Shown here in pieces: positions 8,384 to 17,770 of a stretch of DNA of 64,000 nucleotides. Source of the DNA: an uncultured Clostridium sp. (GTDB lineage Bacteria; Bacillota; Clostridia; TANB77; CAG-508). The stretch spans positions 83,367-147,366 of the forward strand of contig USBY01000001.1 of the NCBI GenBank assembly GCA_900553015.1, read 5' to 3'. Made by a program: the position numbers and the translations under genes. The notes beneath the pieces were generated by a model. That model was not told the origin of the DNA. It worked only from the letters and a program-made list of their open reading frames with translations, and did not search any database. Each line of letters begins with the position of its first letter. Position 1 is the first letter of the stretch.

Positions 8384-9883
8384 ATGAAGATTAAAGATAT
8401 TTTTAACAATGTAAACATAATTGAATCTGTTGGTAACTTAGATACAGAAATTAATAATATTTCTTCAGATTCAAGGGTTATAGAAAAAAATGATATGTTT
8501 TTTGCAATAAAAGGATATGATTTAGATGGAACTAAATTTATAAATAGTGCTGTTCAAAATGGTGCATCTGCTATCGTTATTGATGAAACATGTAATATTG
8601 CAGATTATGAAGTACCAGAAAGTGTAACAATAATTAAAGTAGACAATATTCGTCATACACTTGCAGTAGCTAGTTGTAATTTATATGATAATCCATCAAA
8701 GAAATTAAAACTTATAGGTGTTACTGGAACAAAAGGAAAAACTACATCTACTTATATGATTAAATCTATACTTCAAAAACATGGGCTTAAAGTTGGGTTA
8801 ATTGGAAGTATAGCTATATATATTAATGATGAAAAAATTGAAGATTGTGACAGAACAACTGCAGAAAGCTATAAAATCCAAAAGACTTTAGCTATGATGG
8901 TTAAAGAAAACGTTGACATAGTTGTTTTAGAAGTATCTTCACAAGCAATGAAATTAGACAGAGTTGTTGGTTGTGAATTTGATAGCGTTCTATTCACAAA
9001 TCTTTCTGAGGATCATATAAGTCCAAAAGAACACAAAGATATGGAAGACTATTTCGAAGCTAAGCTTTCTTTAGCTAAAATGGCTCCATTTGTAGTATTT
9101 AATTTAGATAATGAATATACAGCTAGAATTCCAAATCTTTTACCAGATAAAGAATTAAGAAGTTTTGCAATGGATACTAAAGCTGATGTAATGGCAAAAG
9201 ATTTAAATTTAAGTAATACTGGTGTTGATTTTACACTTTGTATGAATGATAAAGAATTTCCTGTAAGAGTTTCTATACCAGGAAAATATATGGTATACAA
9301 CTGTTTAGGAGCTATCGGTATTGCTACTTATTTTGGAGCTCATGTTAAAGATATTCAAGAAGCTTTAAAAGATATTAAAGTATTTGGTAGAAGTGAAGTT
9401 GTTCCTAATAAATTAGGTTTAAAAATATTAATAGACTATGCCCATACCCCATCTAGCCTACAATCTATTTTGGAAACTGTTAAACCTTACACTAAAGGTA
9501 GAGTTATTTGTACTTGGGGTGTTGGTGGAGACAGAGATTCTAAAAAACGTCCTATAATGGGAGAAATCTCTGGTAATCTAGCAGATTTAACAATACTTAC
9601 TTCTGACCAAGTTCGTACAGAAGATCCTAATAAAATTCTAGATGATATCGAAGTTGGACTAAAAAAATCCGGTGGTGAATATGTACGTATTTTAAATAGA
9701 ACTGAAGCTATAAAATATGCTTTATCAATCGCAACTCCAGATGACATCATTGTACTACCTGGACTTGGAAGTGATTTATATATTGAATATATGCATGTTA
9801 AATACCCATATGACGAAAGAGTCGTTATTCATGACGCTATAGAAGAAATGATTGCTTCTGGCGAAAGAAAACCAGTAGAATAA
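8384..9883 (+). CDS. MurE-like Mur ligase (UDP-MurNAc-tripeptide synthetase family), divergent specificity motifs
   Basis: ATP-dependent amide ligase of peptidoglycan precursor synthesis. The three Mur ligase domains are present: the P-loop GTKGKTT (residues 115-121), the carbamylated-lysine segment DYFEAKLSL, IDYAHTPSSL and GGDRDSKKRPIMG. Two signatures differ from standard MurE. The DNPR substrate motif is replaced by DQVR (408-411), and the GKGHE box by GLGSD (460-464). So the third amino acid, or even the acceptor, may differ from meso-DAP. The reading frame opens at a TTG (8363), but ATG 8384 with GAGGTG is preferred. 499 residues. Confidence 0.8.
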   Translation: MKIKDIFNNVNIIESVGNLDTEINNISSDSRVIEKNDMFFAIKGYDLDGTKFINSAVQNGASAIVIDETCNIADYEVPESVTIIKVDNIRHTLAVASCNLYDNPSKKLKLIGVTGTKGKTTSTYMIKSILQKHGLKVGLIGSIAIYINDEKIEDCDRTTAESYKIQKTLAMMVKENVDIVVLEVSSQAMKLDRVVGCEFDSVLFTNLSEDHISPKEHKDMEDYFEAKLSLAKMAPFVVFNLDNEYTARIPNLLPDKELRSFAMDTKADVMAKDLNLSNTGVDFTLCMNDKEFPVRVSIPGKYMVYNCLGAIGIATYFGAHVKDIQEALKDIKVFGRSEVVPNKLGLKILIDYAHTPSSLQSILETVKPYTKGRVICTWGVGGDRDSKKRPIMGEISGNLADLTILTSDQVRTEDPNKILDDIEVGLKKSGGEYVRILNRTEAIKYALSIATPDDIIVLPGLGSDLYIEYMHVKYPYDERVVIHDAIEEMIASGERKPVE

Positions 9884-9889
9884 AAAGTT

Positions 9890-9915
9890 AAGCTGCACTT
9901 TTTAGTGCAGCTTTT
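9890..9915. terminator. Bidirectional terminator between convergent murE-like and folC
   Basis: A 10-bp stem (AAGCTGCACT and AGTGCAGCTT) with a TTTT loop is flanked by A and T runs. Confidence 0.9.
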
Positions 9916-9921
9916 GAATTA

Positions 9922-11187
9922 TTATTCATTTATATACTTAATTACATCACCATAAATGTAAAAGCTTCCAATTACGAAGATTGTGTAATCTTTATACTCA
10001 TGTAAACTCTTTTTTATAGCTTCATTTAAATCTAAGTCAATTACATTTTTTCCATCTAGCCTTATAGCTTCTTCACTTAAAACTTGGTTATCCCAGTATC
10101 TTTTTTTACTATTTCCATTTGTAAATATATAAATATTATCATCATTTTTTACTAATAGTTTTAATACAGTTTTATAATCTTTAGATTTTAGTAAAGATAT
10201 TATAAACACCTTTTTAGTATCTTTATAATACATATTTACTGAATTTATAAAATTCTTTATTGCAAGTTCATTATGTCCTCCATCATATATAACTGTAGGA
10301 TTTTCATGTAGTGTTTCGAATCTACCTTTGTGTACTACTGTTTCTAATGCTTCCCTTACCTTTTCTTCTGGCAAGTTATATCTGTTTTTCAAAATTTCTA
10401 CTGCTTCTATGCAAATACTTGCATTATATATTTGAGATTCCCCTTTAAGTTTTATCTTTATATTTTTATATTGCTTATAATCAAAAATTTGAAAATCCTT
10501 ATTATATGAATAATTTTGTATCTCTTTTTTATTTATTAAATGCAATTCATTATTTTCTTTTGCACATTTATCTATAATAACTTTATCAACACTTTCACTT
10601 TGGCTTATATAAATTGTATTTGAATTTTTCTTTATTATTCCTGCTTTTTGAAAAGCAATTTCTTCTAGTGAATTTCCTAAAACATTCATGTGGTCATATC
10701 CTATGGAATTAATAATAGAAATTTCAGGATAAATTATATTTGTACAATCATATAAACCTCCCATTCCAACTTCCATAACAACTACATCACATTTTTGACT
10801 TTCAAAATATACTATAGACATTGTTGTTTCTAGCTCGAATAAAGTAACATTTCTCTCATGAGTTGCATTATATTCTTTAACTAATGGATCTAATTTAGTT
10901 ATAATTTCTTCCATCTCTTTGTTAGTAATATTTATGTTGTTAACACTAATTCTTTCATTATACCTTATTAAATGTGGTGATATAAATTTTCCGACTTTAT
11001 ATCCGCTTTTTAAAAAGATATTTGTCATCATTTCTGTACAACTACCTTTTCCATTTGTTCCAGCTATATGTATAAATTTTAGTTTTTCTTCTGGATGACC
11101 TAATTTTTCCATAAAATATTTCATTGCATCTAATGTTGGTCCTTTAGTTCCAGGAAAAAATCCTTGTAAATATTTTTCTACATTCAT
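9922..11187 (-). CDS. folC: Folylpolyglutamate synthase / dihydrofolate synthase
   Basis: Mur-ligase-fold enzyme that adds glutamates to folates. The ATP loop GTNGKGS near residue 43, the SPHLIRYNERI motif, MEVGMGGLYDCTN and the C-terminal VIYDGGHNELA box are all clear. The frame extends upstream to 11226, but ATG 11187 has AGGAG at 7-8 nt and gives the normal N-terminus (MNVEKYLQGFFPGT). 421 residues. It follows dapF in the same direction. Confidence 0.93.
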   Translation of the reverse strand: MNVEKYLQGFFPGTKGPTLDAMKYFMEKLGHPEEKLKFIHIAGTNGKGSCTEMMTNIFLKSGYKVGKFISPHLIRYNERISVNNINITNKEMEEIITKLDPLVKEYNATHERNVTLFELETTMSIVYFESQKCDVVVMEVGMGGLYDCTNIIYPEISIINSIGYDHMNVLGNSLEEIAFQKAGIIKKNSNTIYISQSESVDKVIIDKCAKENNELHLINKKEIQNYSYNKDFQIFDYKQYKNIKIKLKGESQIYNASICIEAVEILKNRYNLPEEKVREALETVVHKGRFETLHENPTVIYDGGHNELAIKNFINSVNMYYKDTKKVFIISLLKSKDYKTVLKLLVKNDDNIYIFTNGNSKKRYWDNQVLSEEAIRLDGKNVIDLDLNEAIKKSLHEYKDYTIFVIGSFYIYGDVIKYINE

Positions 11188-11246
11188 TTTATTTCTCCTA
11201 TTTTGATATCCCATTAGTTTTATCATATTTTACTAATTTTGTATAG

Positions 11247-12092
11247 CTATATGTTTATATTTCCATCATATACTTTTGTTGCAATACCACTCATAATAAT
11301 ATGTCCATTTTGTTTATTATAATTTAATTTTAATTCTCCACCTTTTAATATAGCTTTAACATAACTAGAACATATTCCTTTATAATAGGCTATGCAAAAT
11401 GAAGCACACGATCCTGTTCCACACGCATAGGTTTCTCCTACTCCTCTTTCCCATGTTCTAATCTTTAATGTATTTCTACCCAAAGCTTGAACAAATTCTA
11501 CATTTATTTTATTTGGAAAACATTTCATATTTTCAATTGCTGGTCCGTATTTTTCTATATCAATATTTTCTACATTATTAACAAAAATAACTAAATGTGG
11601 ATTTCCCATAGAAACATAATTTCCTATAAATCTGGTGTCATCCACCTTAATATTAACTGATATTGGAATTCTATAATTATTTTGAACACTTATATTTTTT
11701 ATATCATCAAAAATTGGTCTTCCCATATCTACTTCGACTTCGTAAACTTCGCCATTTAGTACTTTTAATCTTACAACCTTTACTCCAGCTTTAGTTTCTA
11801 TACTTATACTCTGTTTATCTATTATTTTATTATCATAAACATATTTAGCAAAACATCTTATCCCATTTCCGCACATTTCAGCTTCTGAGCCATCTTTGTT
11901 AAAAATTCTCATCTTTATATCTGCTACAGTACTTTCTTGTACTAAGATAAGTCCATCTGCCCCAACACCAAAATTTCTGTTACACATATATCTAGCTATT
12001 TGTGGCAATTTATTTTCTGCTAATATATTCTCCAAACAATTTATGCATATGTAATCATTACCTAGTCCGTGCATTTTAGTAAAAGTAACCAT
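11247..12092 (-). CDS. dapF: Diaminopimelate epimerase
   Basis: Cofactor-independent racemase that converts LL-DAP to meso-DAP using two cysteines. Cys74 (EMCGNGIRC) and Cys224 (YACGTGSC) form the catalytic pair; the N-terminal KMHGLGNDY block is also present. The ORF opens at 12110, but ATG 12092 with GGAGGTG gives the conserved start MVTFTKMHG. 281 residues. It complements dapL nearby. Confidence 0.96.
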   Translation of the reverse strand: MVTFTKMHGLGNDYICINCLENILAENKLPQIARYMCNRNFGVGADGLILVQESTVADIKMRIFNKDGSEAEMCGNGIRCFAKYVYDNKIIDKQSISIETKAGVKVVRLKVLNGEVYEVEVDMGRPIFDDIKNISVQNNYRIPISVNIKVDDTRFIGNYVSMGNPHLVIFVNNVENIDIEKYGPAIENMKCFPNKINVEFVQALGRNTLKIRTWERGVGETYACGTGSCASFCIAYYKGICSSYVKAILKGGELKLNYNKQNGHIIMSGIATKVYDGNINI

Positions 12093-12211
12093 ATTTACAC
12101 CTCCATACATTATACATATGTAAGTTGATGCTATTTTGTTACTTTTGACACACTTTTTGACACACTAAATTGTAAAAAATAAATCACTATATTTTTCCGA
12201 TATTGCGGTTC

Positions 12212-12461
12212 GTTCAGGCACGTCCTTTTCGATTTCCATTATAATCACAAAAAAATAACAGTATCTATAAAATCTTTGATACTGTTATTTTGGTGCCTCG
12301 AACGGGAATCGGCGAGCCGCGTCCTAAAAACAGTCCTCTGGACTGTTTTTGCCTTCACCATGTTCAGGCACGTCCTTTTCGATTCCCATTATAATCACAA
12401 AAAAATAGTAGTATCTAATAATTTTTGATACTACTATTTTTGGTGCCTCGAACGGGAATCG
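12212..12461. repeat. Two-copy duplication of the tRNA-Phe 3' end and its terminator
   Basis: Bases 12212-12311 and 12362-12461 are near-identical copies offset by exactly 150 bp. Each holds a leader block (TTCAGGCACGTCCTTTTCGA), a hairpin terminator, and the last 21 bp of tRNA-Phe including CCA; only the right copy continues into a whole tRNA. The two terminator stems (12252-12291, 12401-12441) differ by paired, compensating changes. The 50-bp spacer between copies contains a perfect 11-bp hairpin (12326-12350). Confidence 0.85.
12398..12440 (-). terminator. Terminator of the tRNA transcript
   Basis: The stem ATAGTAGTATC with its complement, followed on the minus strand by seven T, lies immediately after the CCA of tRNA-Phe. 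Confidence 0.85.
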
Positions 12462-12516
12462 AACCAGTGACACAGGGATTTTCAGTCCCTTGCTCTACCA
12501 ACTGAGCTATCGAGGC
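12441..12516 (-). tRNA. tRNA-Phe (GAA)
   Basis: A 76-nt cloverleaf with encoded CCA. The 7-bp acceptor stem starts GCCTCGA, the anticodon loop is CTGAAAA, and the T-arm is GGTTCGATTCCC. Last of three leftward tRNA genes. Confidence 0.96.
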
Positions 12517-12580
12517 TTATTATTAAATTGTTGATAACTACTTTTTTTCTTATATGTTTTCCACACCATTTCTTCTATAT

Positions 12581-12630
12581 AAGAAAAGTTGCTTCGCTAC
12601 ATGTACAGATTGCTTCGCAATCGCACGATC
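12581..12630. repeat. Dispersed palindromic repeat, family 2
   Basis: AAGAAAAGTTGCTTCGCTAC continues into ATGTACAGATTGCTTCGCAA, two small hairpins back to back. A clear inverted copy occurs at 60681-60730 and a degenerate one at 52561-52596. Here it lies in the tRNA spacer. Confidence 0.6.
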
Positions 12631-12692
12631 ATAAGTAACTTAACCTTATTGCTTCAGAAAAATCTAGCGATTTTTTCTACGCAATAAAAAAA

Positions 12693-12769
12693 TGGCGACC
12701 CGGAACGGGCTCGAACCGTCGACCTCTAGCGTGACAGGCTAGCGTTCTAACCAACTGAACTACCGGGCC
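12693..12769 (-). tRNA. tRNA-Asp (GTC)
   Basis: A 77-nt cloverleaf with encoded CCA. Acceptor GGCCCGG, anticodon loop CTGTCAC, T-arm GGTTCGAGCCC. Confidence 0.96.
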
Positions 12770-12781
12770 GTATAAGAAAAG

Positions 12782-12857
12782 TGGTGGTCGCAATAGGGCT
12801 CGAACCTATGACCCCCTGCTTGTAAGGCAGATGCTCTCCCAGCTGAGCTATGCGACC
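12782..12857 (-). tRNA. tRNA-Val (TAC)
   Basis: A 76-nt cloverleaf with encoded CCA. Acceptor GGTCGCA, anticodon loop CTTACAA, T-arm GGTTCGAGCCC. First of the leftward tRNA run. Confidence 0.96.
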
Positions 12858-13012
12858 GTTTTCTTCCGACGAGTTTTAGTATACTATGTTTTTAATTTTC
12901 TGTCAATACTTTTTTTAATTTTTTTTATTTTATCTTTTAAATTTTTTTATATTATTTAAAGAATCCCTTATTTATTAACGTTTTTGCGCTATCTTTATTT
13001 AATAATTATTTT

Positions 13013-13081
13013 CCAAAATAATAAAGTATAGTTCTTATACCCTATTATTTTGGAAGAAAAAAAGGTCCTAAGACCTTTTTT
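13013..13081 (-). terminator. Terminator hairpins downstream of HU
   Basis: The stem AAAGGTC/GACCTTT (13057-13081) carries T-runs. A second long AT stem follows, with CCAAAATAATA pairing to its complement (13013-13023 with 13043-13053). Confidence 0.75.
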
Positions 13082-13118
13082 AATATGAATTCATATTTTT
13101 TAATATATAAAAATTCAA

Positions 13119-13397
13119 TTATTTTTTGTTTACTAAATCTTTTAAAGCTTTTCCAGCTTTGAATACTGGAGCTTTTGATGCAGGTATTTTTATTTCTTCT
13201 TTAGTTTGAGGATTTCTTCCTTTTCTAGCAGCTCTTTTTCTAACTTCGAAAGATCCAAATCCAACTAATTGAACTTTATCACCTTTTACTAAAGATTCTG
13301 TAATTACATCTACGAATGCATTTACTGATGCTTCAGCACTTTTTTTTGTTTCTCCTGTTTTTGCAGCGATTGCTGCGATTAAATCAGCTTTGTTCAT
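13119..13397 (-). CDS. hup: HU family DNA-binding protein
   Basis: Histone-like dimer that bends and compacts DNA. 92 residues with the typical N-terminus MNKADLIAAIA, the GFGSFEVRKRAARKGRNPQT signature in the middle and the C-terminal PAFKAGKALK-type tail. ATG 13397 has a perfect AGGAGG. Monocistronic, with its own terminator. Confidence 0.97.
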   Translation of the reverse strand: MNKADLIAAIAAKTGETKKSAEASVNAFVDVITESLVKGDKVQLVGFGSFEVRKRAARKGRNPQTKEEIKIPASKAPVFKAGKALKDLVNKK

Positions 13398-13574
13398 TTA
13401 AATTACCTCCTAATAATTGTGTTTATGTAGTGCTTTGAAATGCCTACTAAATCTTATATTCGCCAATTTTTACTAAAATCCTTCTTTTTTTTTATTATTT
13501 TTTTGTTCAAACCTCTTTCTCTCTAAGAAAAGCTGGTTTTTTTTACCATTTATTTCACAACATACAATCTTCTA

Positions 13575-15203
13575 TTATCTATATATACCAAGCTTTTCAA
13601 GCAATTTGTATATCTTTTGTCCATATGGAATCATGTAAAATTCTTCTTTTGATAAAATTTTTAATACTACCACTGATATTGCGTAAATTACCACAGCAAA
13701 TATAATTGCTATTAGTGTTGCCAAAGCTTGTGATATTATTCCTAAAAGTACATTATATATGAATAACGAACAAATTGACATTATAATTGTTGCAATTATC
13801 GGTTTTATTAAAAAGTTTCCAACATTTAAATTCAATTTTACATTTCTTCTTAATGTAGTAAATGCTATTGAAAAAGCTACCATATGACATACTACAGAAC
13901 CAATAGCAGCTCCATTTGCCCCAAAAGATGGATTTGAAACTAAAAGTAAATTTATAACAAGTTTTGCTAGCATTCCACACCCTAATGAAATTGCAGGTAC
14001 CATAACTTTACCAATTCCTTGCAAAGTTCCATTAATAGTTTGGTCTAATATAGTAAAAATTATAGTTAGTGAAGATATCTGTAATAATAATGCTCCTTCT
14101 GGTTGTGCAGGATATAGTAAATGCAATATTGGATCTGCAAAAACTATCATTCCTATTGTACAAGGAAGTCCTATAAGCATACTAGCCATTAAAGAAAATG
14201 AAACTCTTTTTGTTGTCGTTTCTTTATCTCCACTTGCAATTGCTCTAGAAATAGTCGGAACTAATGCTGTTGCAAAAGCAATATTGATTGACAAAGGCAA
14301 TGAAGTTAATGTATCAACTTTTCCTCCTAATATTCCATATTGTGCTTTTGCATCTGATTCTGTCATAAATTTCTTAAGTCCACTTACAACAGTGAACGAA
14401 TCTATATTTTTATTAAAAGATGACATTATTGAACTTAATGACATCGGTATTGAAACACTTAATATTTTTTTTACAATACTTTTAACATTTTGATATTTAT
14501 AATTTACAGTTTCTTTTAATTCTTTTGCTCTTTCAGTTCTTGTTATTCTATAAAATCTTACCAAATACATAAAGCTCATAAATATTGACAATGTTGTTGC
14601 AACATTTGCTGCAGCTGCCATCCAAACAGTATTTCCATTAGTCATTTTATAAACAATTTCTACTATTATTATTACTAATACCGTCTTAAATACTTGTTCT
14701 AATGTTTGTGACCTAGCAGTTACTCTCATTGCTTGTTTTCCATTACAATATCCTCTAAGTACTGCGGCTACAGTTACAAAAAATACTGCTGGTGATAATG
14801 TAATTAATGTATATTTTGCTTCTGGAATATTAAGCCAATATGTTGCAATAATATCTGCTCCAAAGAATAACAATAAAGTTCCTACTAATCCGATTATTGC
14901 AAATGTAGCTAATGCTACCTTAAATATTCTTATTGCACCTTTATGATCTCCCTTTGCAGTTCTTTCTGCTACCAACTTAGAAATTGCATTTGGAACTCCA
15001 ATTGATGATAATGTAAGTAATAATGCATATATTTGATAAGATCCTGAATATATTGCATTTCCTTGATCTCCAAAACCATCTTTATTTGTAAGGTATAAGT
15101 TATATACCAAACCTAACAATTTAATAAGTACCTGAGAAAACATTAGCGAAAGTACTGCTTGCATAAAGCCTTCCTTTAGCACTTTATTTTTTTGTTTTTT
15201 CAT
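13575..15203 (-). CDS. SpoVB/MurJ-type lipid flippase (MOP superfamily)
   Basis: Polytopic membrane protein of 542 residues with about 14 predicted helices, of the polysaccharide-export / stage V sporulation protein B type. Seen: an N-terminal KEGFMQAVLSLMFSQVLIK segment, the SIGVPNAISKLVAE motif of the SpoVB/YtgP group, and a C-terminal helix block followed by a short basic tail. It is likely to move lipid-linked wall or cortex precursors across the membrane. Whether it is the vegetative or the sporulation paralogue cannot be decided. Confidence 0.82.
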   Translation of the reverse strand: MKKQKNKVLKEGFMQAVLSLMFSQVLIKLLGLVYNLYLTNKDGFGDQGNAIYSGSYQIYALLLTLSSIGVPNAISKLVAERTAKGDHKGAIRIFKVALATFAIIGLVGTLLLFFGADIIATYWLNIPEAKYTLITLSPAVFFVTVAAVLRGYCNGKQAMRVTARSQTLEQVFKTVLVIIIVEIVYKMTNGNTVWMAAAANVATTLSIFMSFMYLVRFYRITRTERAKELKETVNYKYQNVKSIVKKILSVSIPMSLSSIMSSFNKNIDSFTVVSGLKKFMTESDAKAQYGILGGKVDTLTSLPLSINIAFATALVPTISRAIASGDKETTTKRVSFSLMASMLIGLPCTIGMIVFADPILHLLYPAQPEGALLLQISSLTIIFTILDQTINGTLQGIGKVMVPAISLGCGMLAKLVINLLLVSNPSFGANGAAIGSVVCHMVAFSIAFTTLRRNVKLNLNVGNFLIKPIIATIIMSICSLFIYNVLLGIISQALATLIAIIFAVVIYAISVVVLKILSKEEFYMIPYGQKIYKLLEKLGIYR

Positions 15204-15389
15204 ATTTAAATCCTTTCTTTTTTCTATTGTATTAAACTAAATCATATTATATTAATAAATTCTTTCATATTCAAGTATTCAATATGACTTTTTTTTATAA
15301 AATAGCGCAAATATCTTGTTTTTTTTCTCATTTTATAGGATAATATATATGTATATTTTTACAGATTTAAATGAAAGTGGTGGAATGTT

Positions 15390-17720
15390 TTGAAACTTTT
15401 TGATAAATTTTTAAAGAAATTAAAAACTAATAGAAATACTTTTTTAACATATATATTAACACTTATTTCTATATATATTTTGGTAGATAGAGTTGTAGAA
15501 TTATTATTCCTATTTTTTAGTGGAATATCTTTATCTTATTGGGGACCAATTCAATATACGCTAGCAATAGCCTGCCCTATTTTTGCATTTTTATTTTCGG
15601 GTTCCTCATCGTTTACAAAATCAGATAAAACAAAGCTCTCATTTATGTATACATATATAGTGGTTTTATATACCATTGTAATATCAATGGTTGTACAATG
15701 GATGAATGAAGTTTTATGGATTCTATTAATGTCTGTACCTAATTATCTAGACATAATTACTACTTCTTCAGAATTAATAAAGCCAGCATTTACAGCTATC
15801 GCTTTATATTTACCATTAACCACATTCTTTATGGTATTTAAATTTATTTATACAAAACTTAATGATACTTTGGATATAAAAGACTCTATATTAGATTTTA
15901 ATGGAATAGATTTATCTCCTGCTCCAAAAAATATTGGACCATATACTTGCGAAAATATTCTTTGTATGGATTCTGAACTTGGCAAACCTGCTGTAATCGC
16001 AGAAGATAAAAGATTTGAATCTACATTAATAGTTGGTCCTTCAGGTACAGGAAAAACAACTATGGTAATAGAACCAATGGTAGCAAGAGATATTGAAAAG
16101 AAACTATTTTTTGAAGAAAATGCTAAAGAGATGGGATTTACAGCACTAAAAACTGGAATTGCTACTCTTAATGCACCATATAATAATGACTTTTTAAACA
16201 AACACTTTAATTTAAATATGTTAAAGCCTGTTGAAAGTAAATTAAAAATTTATAAAACATATATGAAGAAAATGATTATAGATTCTTCATCTGATGATAT
16301 TAAATATAAAAATTTAGGAATTACAGCTATTTCTCCAGACTTTTCTTCTATAGAAAATATGATGAAAATAGCAGACAACTTTAATATTCCTTATAATTTA
16401 ATTGATCCAGATAATCCAGATTCTATAGGTATAAATCCATTTATATTCGAGGATCCATTAAAAACTGCAATAGCTATTTCTTCTGCTTTAAGAAGTATGT
16501 ATCAAACAACACATACAGATGTAGAAGAAGCATTTCGTGATAATGTAGCAACACAAGCTATCGAAAACTTATCTATATTACTAAAAGTTATGTATCCAAA
16601 ATTAAATGATGGAGATTTACCAAACTTATCAGATATGTTAGAAATGCTTACAGATTTCGATTTAGCAGAAGAAATGTGTAGAAAAATGGAATATGATGAT
16701 GAATTATCTGTTCAATATAAAATGCTAATAGCTTATTTTAAAAAGAACTTCTATAGAAGTGGTTCTGGAAGAGCAGATACAGAAAAATTCGTATACTCTG
16801 CTGTTACACAGTTAGATAATTTATTAAGAATTGAAGGTGTTAGAGACATCCTTTGTAACCGTAACAATAACATTAATTTTGATGAAGCTCTTGAAAATGG
16901 CGAAGTTACATTTGTATGTACTCGTAGAGGTGACTTAGGTGCTGCTACACACAAAGCATTTGGACTATTCTTTATATTATTAATGCAAAACTCTGTTTTA
17001 AGAAGACCTGGTAACGAGAAAAATAGAGTTCCACACTTCTTATATATAGATGAATTTCCAGATTTCATATGCAAAGATATAGATGTTATCTTTACTTTAT
17101 ATAGAAAATATCGTGTTGGTACATTAATCGCAGCTCAAAACTTAGAACAATTAGGAAGTAAAGTTTACTCAAGATACAGACAAACAATTCTTGCAAACTG
17201 TAGTAATAAGTTACTATTTGGTGGCGCTACTCCAGATGATAGAGAATGGTGGTCTAAAGAATTTGGTAATAAGAGAAAATGGAAATTCAAAAATGATTAT
17301 CATACATCAAAAGGTACTTATGATGAAAAATATGGTCAAATAGAATATGGTTGGACAGAATACTTTAAACCAGATAAACTTGGTTCTTTAAAAGCAAAAC
17401 AATGTGCTTATAAAATATTAAATCCTAAAGGTGGAATCCAAGTTGGAAAAGGTAAAGTTGATCATGTAGATTCAAAATATAAAGAAAAACAAAAAGTAAA
17501 ATTCTTTAACTTTGAAAAATTCACAAGCGGTATTTCTGATGAATCAGATTCTAGATTAAGAAGAAAACCTAAATTTAATTATGGAAATGTAGATTTTACA
17601 GATACTAATAATTCAGCAGAAATAGATCCAATAAAAACAGATACATCAGATTCAAATTTCTTATTTGATAATGATGATGCAATAATCGTAGATTTAAAAA
17701 GAGGAAATTCTAACAAATAG
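15390..17720 (+). CDS. VirD4/TraG-type conjugative coupling ATPase, orphan
   Basis: 776-residue membrane ATPase of the type IV coupling-protein class, which delivers DNA-protein substrates to a secretion channel. Four transmembrane helices lie within residues ~15-150, followed by Walker A GPSGTGKTT (216-224), Walker B HFLYIDEF (~551-558), and a TraG/TraD C-terminal region (GTLIAAQNLEQLGSKV). The last ~100 residues are acidic and polar. The start is TTG 15390 with GTGGTGG; the nearby ATG runs into a stop. No relaxase, VirB4 or VirB6 gene is visible in the window. It converges on a replication-relaxation-like gene and shares its terminator. Confidence 0.82.
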   Translation: MKLFDKFLKKLKTNRNTFLTYILTLISIYILVDRVVELLFLFFSGISLSYWGPIQYTLAIACPIFAFLFSGSSSFTKSDKTKLSFMYTYIVVLYTIVISMVVQWMNEVLWILLMSVPNYLDIITTSSELIKPAFTAIALYLPLTTFFMVFKFIYTKLNDTLDIKDSILDFNGIDLSPAPKNIGPYTCENILCMDSELGKPAVIAEDKRFESTLIVGPSGTGKTTMVIEPMVARDIEKKLFFEENAKEMGFTALKTGIATLNAPYNNDFLNKHFNLNMLKPVESKLKIYKTYMKKMIIDSSSDDIKYKNLGITAISPDFSSIENMMKIADNFNIPYNLIDPDNPDSIGINPFIFEDPLKTAIAISSALRSMYQTTHTDVEEAFRDNVATQAIENLSILLKVMYPKLNDGDLPNLSDMLEMLTDFDLAEEMCRKMEYDDELSVQYKMLIAYFKKNFYRSGSGRADTEKFVYSAVTQLDNLLRIEGVRDILCNRNNNINFDEALENGEVTFVCTRRGDLGAATHKAFGLFFILLMQNSVLRRPGNEKNRVPHFLYIDEFPDFICKDIDVIFTLYRKYRVGTLIAAQNLEQLGSKVYSRYRQTILANCSNKLLFGGATPDDREWWSKEFGNKRKWKFKNDYHTSKGTYDEKYGQIEYGWTEYFKPDKLGSLKAKQCAYKILNPKGGIQVGKGKVDHVDSKYKEKQKVKFFNFEKFTSGISDESDSRLRRKPKFNYGNVDFTDTNNSAEIDPIKTDTSDSNFLFDNDDAIIVDLKRGNSNK

Positions 17721-17738
17721 AATTTCCCTTGCATATAA

Positions 17739-17766
17739 AAAGTCGCTATATTGTTATAGCGACTTT
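17739..17766. terminator. Bidirectional terminator
   Basis: A 12-bp stem AAAGTCGCTATA with its complement and a TTGT loop, T-rich on both sides. It ends both convergent genes. Confidence 0.92.
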
Positions 17767-17770
17767 CTTT

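Noticed and set aside
12326..12350. The hairpin between the duplicated tRNA ends as an independent small RNA
   Set aside because: It is a perfect stem but has no promoter of its own; it is better explained as part of the duplicated terminator region.
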